Assembly: GCA_021791615.1 (NCBI GenBank)
Contig: JAJYWG010000155.1
Coordinates: 1-8,036 of the forward strand
Length of the DNA stretch: 8,036 nucleotides
Reading direction: 5' to 3'
Origin: Actinomycetes bacterium
Lineage (GTDB): Bacteria; Actinomycetota; Acidimicrobiia; Acidimicrobiales; RAAP-2
Position numbers and translations under genes: made by a program. Under the pieces are notes generated by a model. That model did no database searches, was not told the origin of the DNA, and saw only the letters and a list, made by a program, of their open reading frames with translations. This document shows, in pieces, positions 4,939 through 8,036 of this stretch (the stretch's first letter is position 1; each line of letters opens with the position of its first letter).

Positions 4939-6446
4939 TGGCGCTTGCGGTGTCGTGCGAGCCGAGCGTTCATGTGGGCGTGGGCCCGTACCTCATCTAC
5001 GTGCGCCGCTCCTACAAGGAGTCGACCGCGGCCGATCTCTCCGACGAGCAGCAGGAGGCGGCCTGTCGCGCGCTGCTCCCGCCCGGCGCGTCCGTGCGGG
5101 TGATCAGCGACTCGGGCGGGCACAACTCCGGCTACAGCGCGGCGCGCGATGGGTATCAGGCGCTGCTCGCCGCGGTGGCATCCGGGGAGACGGCCGGCAT
5201 CGTCGTCTACGACCTCAGCCGCCTGGCGCGCAACGCCCGCTTGATGCTCGAGCTGCGTGACCTCCTCGAGCGCCAGCAGGTGCCGCTGCTGGTGGCGAAC
5301 CTCCCCGGCGCCCGCTTCGATGGAGCCACGGGCCGCTACCTCTATGGCCAGCTCTGCCTCGCCGCCCAGCTCCAGCGCGACCTCGACAGTGAGCGCATGA
5401 GCGGCATCCAGCGGCGGCTCTTCGAGGACGGCCGCCATCGAGGGCACGATCCGTTGGGCTACCGAAGCCTGCGCGACGAGGCGGGGAACCTCGTCCATCC
5501 CCGCCAGCTCGTGGTGGTCCCCGCGGAGGCCGCGATCGTACGGCGGGTGTGGCAGCTCCTCGTCGAACACCCGTACGCCGAGGTGGCCGAGATCTTGAAC
5601 CGCGAGGGGGTGCCGCACCGGACTCGGCGTCCCTGGTCGAGAGAGGCGATAAGAGACATCGTGCGCCGGGGTCGCGTGTACACCGGGCTCGTGGTCGAGC
5701 ACCGGGGGCACGACGAGCGCCCAGGCCGCCACGAGCCGATCATCAGCGAGGCTGAGTACCGGCGCGCCATGGCCGCCATCCATGCGCGCACGTACGTCGG
5801 CAACAAGCCCCGTCCCTTCCGCGCCTATGCCCTCCGAGGGCTCGTCTACTGCGCCTGCGGTGCGCGGATGCGGGGCGAGGCACACCTCCAGCGTGGCACC
5901 GAGATCCGCTACTACCGCTGCCCCAGTCTGGGCTGCCGCGCCCGGCGTGTCCCGGCCGAGCGCGTGGAGACGGAGGTGCTGGCCGAGATAGCGCAGGGCG
6001 TCCTGCCAGACGCGGTCATCGACGCTGCGCGGACCGAGCTGCGCCGGCGCCTGGAGACGCCCGAGCTTGCCCTCGCCGGACGCCAGCGGCAGCGGCTCCT
6101 CACCCGCCTGCAGCAGCTGCAGAAGCAGCACGCCTGGGGTGATCTCACCGATGCCCAGTACCAGGCCGAACGGGACGCCACCCGGTCAGCCCTTGACGCG
6201 TTGCCCGACGAGAACCGGGTGATGACGTTCGACGCCTACCGGGCGAAGCTCCTCGCCCTCCCCGAGGCGATCGAGCAAGCGTCGCCGACTCGTCGGGAGG
6301 AGCTCTGCCGCATGGTGATCGAGCGCATCGTGGTGAACGACCGCGAGCTCGAGGCGATCGAGTGGACCCCTCCGGCTCGACCGTTCTTCGCCCGACTGTC
6401 CCCAGGAAGACAGCGGGAGTGGCCCCAAGGGGATTCGAACCCCTGA
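4938..6446 (+). CDS. Large serine recombinase (site-specific integrase) ending inside tRNA-Glu
   Basis: This 502-residue recombinase has the full architecture of the family. The resolvase catalytic domain spans about 18-160, with the nucleophile S25 in YVRRS and arginines R95 and R98 in LSRLARN. A Recombinase domain covers about 170-290 (DPLGYR ... ILNREGVPHRTRRPWS ... IVRRGRVYTG). A zinc beta-ribbon uses C305, C307, C328 and C333 (YCACG ... YRCPSLGC). A coiled-coil-like segment lies at about 372-425. It would catalyse integration and excision of the element. The ATG at 4938 overlaps the preceding stop as ATGA; no strong Shine-Dalgarno is seen, so coupling is likely. The final codons W495 to P502 and the TGA are the antisense of the tRNA-Glu 3' end. 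The natural C-terminus before integration was therefore probably different. All key residues are present, so it is likely active. Confidence 0.93.
   Translation: MALAVSCEPSVHVGVGPYLIYVRRSYKESTAADLSDEQQEAACRALLPPGASVRVISDSGGHNSGYSAARDGYQALLAAVASGETAGIVVYDLSRLARNARLMLELRDLLERQQVPLLVANLPGARFDGATGRYLYGQLCLAAQLQRDLDSERMSGIQRRLFEDGRHRGHDPLGYRSLRDEAGNLVHPRQLVVVPAEAAIVRRVWQLLVEHPYAEVAEILNREGVPHRTRRPWSREAIRDIVRRGRVYTGLVVEHRGHDERPGRHEPIISEAEYRRAMAAIHARTYVGNKPRPFRAYALRGLVYCACGARMRGEAHLQRGTEIRYYRCPSLGCRARRVPAERVETEVLAEIAQGVLPDAVIDAARTELRRRLETPELALAGRQRQRLLTRLQQLQKQHAWGDLTDAQYQAERDATRSALDALPDENRVMTFDAYRAKLLALPEAIEQASPTRREELCRMVIERIVVNDRELEAIEWTPPARPFFARLSPGRQREWPQGDSNP
6391..6417 (-). other. Hairpin next to the tRNA 3' end (terminator or recombinase-site dyad)
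   Basis: CCCG-A-CTGTC (6391-6400) pairs with GACAG-CGGG (6409-6417) as a 9-bp stem with one bulged A and an 8-nt loop. It lies 2 nt from the tRNA 3' end, inside the last codons of the recombinase gene. Read on the minus strand it sits exactly where a terminator for the tRNA would be, but no T-run follows. It could instead be part of the recombinase attachment site, which usually has partial dyad symmetry. Confidence 0.5.
6420..6446. other. Probable attachment site: overlap of recombinase 3' end and tRNA-Glu 3' end
   Basis: The 27 bp shared by the recombinase stop region and the tRNA acceptor/T-arm 3' side are the likely junction between the element and the chromosome. The site includes the antisense of the T-loop TTCGAAT. 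No second copy of this 27-bp sequence is seen elsewhere in the window, so the other end of the element lies outside or was deleted. The exact crossover dinucleotide cannot be fixed from one junction. Confidence 0.6.
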
Positions 6447-6493
6447 TCTCCGCCTTGAAAGGGCGGCGTCCTGGGCCTCTAGACGATGGGGCC
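6420..6493 (-). tRNA. tRNA-Glu (anticodon UUC)
   Basis: The minus strand from 6493 folds as a standard cloverleaf. The acceptor stem GGCCCCA pairs with TGGGGCC. The D-arm has GTC/GAC, the anticodon stem is CCGCC/GGCGG with loop CTTTCAA and anticodon TTC, the variable region is AGATC, and the T-arm is AGGGG-TTCGAAT-CCCCT. The discriminator is A at 6420, and the next bases are CT, so CCA is not encoded. Length is 74 nt. Its 3' part overlaps the recombinase stop region, as expected when an element inserts into a tRNA and keeps it functional. Confidence 0.95.
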
Positions 6494-6503
6494 CCGGCTC
6501 GCG

Positions 6504-6509
6504 AGTGTA
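6504..6509 (-). promoter_or_regulatory. Possible -10 of the tRNA-Glu promoter
   Basis: TACACT on the minus strand ends 10 nt before the mature tRNA 5' end, a plausible spacing for a short leader. No good -35 hexamer is seen 16-18 bp upstream. The interval 6494-6612 holds no gene and nothing else I can name. Confidence 0.35.
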
Positions 6510-6612
6510 CACGTCCCGTCGCCGAACCGGCCGCGCAGGCGAGCCAAGCGCCGTTCGAACCGGGCCACGTGCGAGAAGCCGGTCACGTTCGGTGTCGAGC
6601 GCCGGATCCCGC

Positions 6613-6990
6613 TCATGCGTAGAGCAATGCCAGCACCGCCGCCGCGGCGAGACATCCCCACGCCGCCAGCCCAGCGAGACCCCCTAACAGTGCCGCCCAA
6701 AACGCGCGCGCCCCGTCGCCGGCGCGTCCGGCCCGGTACGCGACGATCGCGCCCGCGACCGCGAGCGAAGCGAGCGTGAGCGACAGGATCAGCAGCCCCG
6801 CCACCAGGATGGCGACCTGGTTGCTGCTGCGATCCAGGACCCCCCATCCCAGGAACGCGAGAGACCCCAAGAACGCGACGAGAAAGAGGCTCCTGGTTGT
6901 GTCGAGGCGCCGCTGGCGCACCCCCGACCCGGTGGCACCCAGCCCGCGGGCGTCGCGGCGGACGCGGGCGGGCGGGTCAGCCCTGGCCAC
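6613..6990 (-). CDS. Small integral membrane protein of unknown function
   Basis: This 125-residue product starts at GTG 6990. AGGAG on the minus strand lies 6 nt upstream, which decides the start. The gene overlaps the end of the methyltransferase-like gene by 14 bp, so the two form one transcription unit. After a basic, Arg-rich 32-residue N-terminus there are three hydrophobic segments, about 34-53, 57-85 and 96-124. The middle one is long enough for a re-entrant or tilted helix. The loop between segments two and three is basic (YRAGRAGDGAR), so by the positive-inside rule it should face the cytoplasm, as should the N-terminus if the segments pack as expected. No family motif is recognised. 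It is probably host chromosome. Confidence 0.75.
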   Translation of the reverse strand: MARADPPARVRRDARGLGATGSGVRQRRLDTTRSLFLVAFLGSLAFLGWGVLDRSSNQVAILVAGLLILSLTLASLAVAGAIVAYRAGRAGDGARAFWAALLGGLAGLAAWGCLAAAAVLALLYA

Positions 6991-7783
6991 TCACCGCTCC
7001 TCGGCGATGCGCAATCGTGCGGGCCGTCGCGCTATCGCGACCGTCCAGCGTCACGCCGCCGGTCGCGCCACCGGTCACGCCGCCGCCGGTCACGCCGCCG
7101 CCCCTCGGACGTCCGCGGCCACGCCCGTCGCCCGTCGCCGTTGCCGACTGCTCCCGATCCACCGGCCGATCCGCCTCATCGCGGTGGTAGATCACGACCT
7201 TGTGCGACAGCCGCGGGCGTCGCATCCCGGCCGCGACCTGCAACCCACGATCCCCGAACGCCTCGCCCAGAAAGCCCGTCGCCTCCTCGACTGAGTCGAA
7301 CGTCCACCACCCGTGGATCACGCGCAGCTTGAAGCCCTGCTCGATGAACTCCGCATCCCGCGCTCGCAATGCGCGGTACACCTCGGGAGTCTCGCCTTCC
7401 GGGCGCAAGCGCGCCACGTCGTCCCGCCCGTAGTCCGCCACGATCAAGAGGCGGCCCTGCGGGCGCAGCAGGCGCTCGGCGGCTGCGATCGCGCCGGGTG
7501 GAGGGACCGCCACGGCACCCGCCTCACCCCAGTACCGCACGACGACGTCCGCACACTTCGGCCGCAGCTCGCGGCCATCCCCCTCTGACGCGGTCACACG
7601 CGCACCGAGTGCGCGCAGCTGGGCGGATCGGATGCCGCCGTCCACGTGAAGCACGACGACGTCGCGCCCGGCGATCTCGCCGATCTCGGCGATCGCCCGC
7701 GGGATCTTCTCCTCGCGGTCGACGACGCGCCTCAGCTGCGTGGCGATGGCGGGGTTCGTGAAGCTGAACGGAAGATCTGCCAC
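6977..7783 (-). CDS. Class I SAM-dependent methyltransferase-like protein
   Basis: The product has 268 residues from the GTG at 7783. An ATG at 7843 would add 20 residues of poor quality (MPSVGAADAPVAGPRLYSGG) and would place the start upstream of the -10-like TATACT. The fold signs are VVVLHVDGG at 42-50 (motif I position, but without the usual GxGxG), ADVVVRYWG (78-86), and LLRPQGRLLIVADYG (105-119), the classic strand before the motif IV/V region. The C-terminal RLSHKVVIYHR looks like the last beta strand. A glycine-rich, low-complexity tail follows (about 215-268), encoded over a 12-bp tandem repeat. The weak motif I leaves room for a non-catalytic relative. It overlaps the membrane protein gene by 14 bp. 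The substrate is unknown. Confidence 0.75.
   Translation of the reverse strand: MADLPFSFTNPAIATQLRRVVDREEKIPRAIAEIGEIAGRDVVVLHVDGGIRSAQLRALGARVTASEGDGRELRPKCADVVVRYWGEAGAVAVPPPGAIAAAERLLRPQGRLLIVADYGRDDVARLRPEGETPEVYRALRARDAEFIEQGFKLRVIHGWWTFDSVEEATGFLGEAFGDRGLQVAAGMRRPRLSHKVVIYHRDEADRPVDREQSATATGDGRGRGRPRGGGVTGGGVTGGATGGVTLDGRDSATARTIAHRRGAVSGQG
7049..7102 (-). repeat. 12-bp tandem repeat encoding the Gly/Val/Thr-rich tail
   Basis: On the plus strand there are four imperfect copies of GGTCACGCCGCC (7049-7060, 7061-7072, 7073-7084, 7088-7099), with an extra GCC after the last two. On the minus strand they encode GGVTGGGVTGGATGGVT at the C-terminus of the methyltransferase-like protein. The extra triplets keep the frame. 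This is a typical place for copy-number variation between strains. Confidence 0.7.
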
Positions 7784-7791
7784 TCCGCCGG

Positions 7792-7797
7792 AGTATA
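7792..7797 (-). promoter_or_regulatory. -10 element of the methyltransferase-like gene, possibly leaderless
   Basis: TATACT on the minus strand ends 8 nt before the GTG at 7783, which would put the transcription start at or within one or two bases of the start codon. GGCGGA just before the GTG is too close to serve as a Shine-Dalgarno. No good -35 is seen. Leaderless transcripts of this form are common in high-GC bacteria. Confidence 0.4.
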
Positions 7798-7872
7798 GGC
7801 GCGGGCCCGCGACCGGGGCATCGGCTGCGCCAACGGATGGCACGCCCGCCCTCGGAGTCGGTGCAGCGCGTC

Positions 7873-7903
7873 CGAGCCAGCGCGGCCCGCCCGCGCGGGC
7901 TCG
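7873..7903. terminator. Strong GC hairpin between two minus-strand genes
   Basis: CGAGCC-A-GCGCG (7873-7884) pairs with CGCGC-G-GGCTCG (7892-7903) around a 7-nt loop: 11 bp with one A-G mismatch. It lies about 78 nt after the stop of the right-edge gene and about 90 nt before the methyltransferase start. No T-run follows, so termination is plausible but unproven. A 12-bp direct repeat CGGTGCAGCGCG flanks it (7859-7870 and 7920-7931). Confidence 0.4.
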
Positions 7904-7981
7904 GCCCGGCTGAGCCAGCCGGTGCAGCGCGCCCCGGCCAGTCCCCTTGTGGACTTGCGCCCCCGTCCCGTCGGGCGGTGC

Positions 7982-8036
7982 TCAATCGACCGCGCGCAGC
8001 ACCAGCCCAGCGCGGGCCAGCACCTCGATCTCCACC
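7982..8036 (-). CDS. 3' end of an unidentified gene (runs in from right edge)
   Basis: The last 17 codons on the minus strand read VEIEVLARAGLVLRAVD and stop at TGA 7984-7982. The composition is that of a normal folded protein end. It is on the same strand as the methyltransferase-like gene but separated by about 200 bp and a GC hairpin, so it is probably a separate unit. The family cannot be told from 17 residues. Confidence 0.5.
   Translation of the reverse strand, partial: VEIEVLARAGLVLRAVD

Noticed and set aside
5214..5233. SRLAR in the recombinase where many relatives have DRLSR, considered as a damaged active site
   Set aside because: Both arginines are kept, and a Ser at the Asp position is, as far as I know, found in other large serine recombinases; the rest of the protein is intact.
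4323..6131. Long minus-strand open frame (602 codons) opposite the recombinase and small genes
   Set aside because: The plus strand carries a complete serine recombinase with its motifs; the antisense translation is low-complexity Arg/Ala/Gly-rich and spans several real genes.
1..8036. CRISPR array, riboswitch or T-run terminators
   Set aside because: No regularly spaced repeats of CRISPR type and no known riboswitch core were seen; none of the hairpins is followed by a T-run.

Overview
This is a very GC-rich bacterial window made largely of accessory DNA. The GC-rich host genes, the tRNA without an encoded CCA, GTG starts and a possible leaderless promoter fit a high-GC soil lineage such as Chloroflexota or Actinomycetota. 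I cannot place the organism more precisely from sequence alone.

Layout from left to right. (1) Positions 1-83 hold the first codons of a minus-strand gene with a strong Shine-Dalgarno and a hydrophobic N-terminus; it runs off the left edge. (2) About 206-601 is a decayed plus-strand fragment of an ExeA/TniB/MuB-like AAA+ ATPase. It lacks its Walker A region and carries a TAG codon where I recall the family having Gln. (3) Positions 602-3496 are a complete-looking IS21-family insertion sequence of 2895 bp. It has paired repeats at both ends, istA and istB on the minus strand with an ATGA overlap, and a convergent plus-strand passenger gene for a 70-residue four-cysteine zinc-finger-like protein. 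A perfect hairpin covers the istA ribosome binding site, and an inverted repeat abuts the passenger start codon. (4) Positions 3497-6446 are the right part of an integrative element. It contains the C-terminal fragment of a replication protein with a winged helix-turn-helix, two small proteins and a 502-residue large serine recombinase. These four reading frames are chained by ATGA overlaps, so they are probably one translationally coupled unit. (5) At 6420-6493 lies a tRNA-Glu(UUC) on the minus strand. The last eight residues and the stop codon of the recombinase are read from the antisense of its 3' end, which marks this as the likely chromosomal attachment site. (6) Positions 6613-7843 hold an ordinary host gene pair on the minus strand (methyltransferase-like protein, then a small membrane protein). 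The last 17 codons of another minus-strand gene sit at the right edge.

How it fits together: the serine recombinase probably inserted the element into the tRNA-Glu 3' end. The left part of the element is gone. The two sides of the IS21 copy do not belong to one gene and show no target-site duplication, so recombination or deletion at the IS probably removed the ATPase C-terminus, the N-terminus of the replication protein and the DNA between them.

The signals most worth following are an 18-bp perfect inverted repeat inside the replication-protein gene, built from four copies of TGAAAACG and looking like an iteron or operator array; the recombinase-tRNA fusion of reading frames; and the IS21 passenger gene with its dyad.
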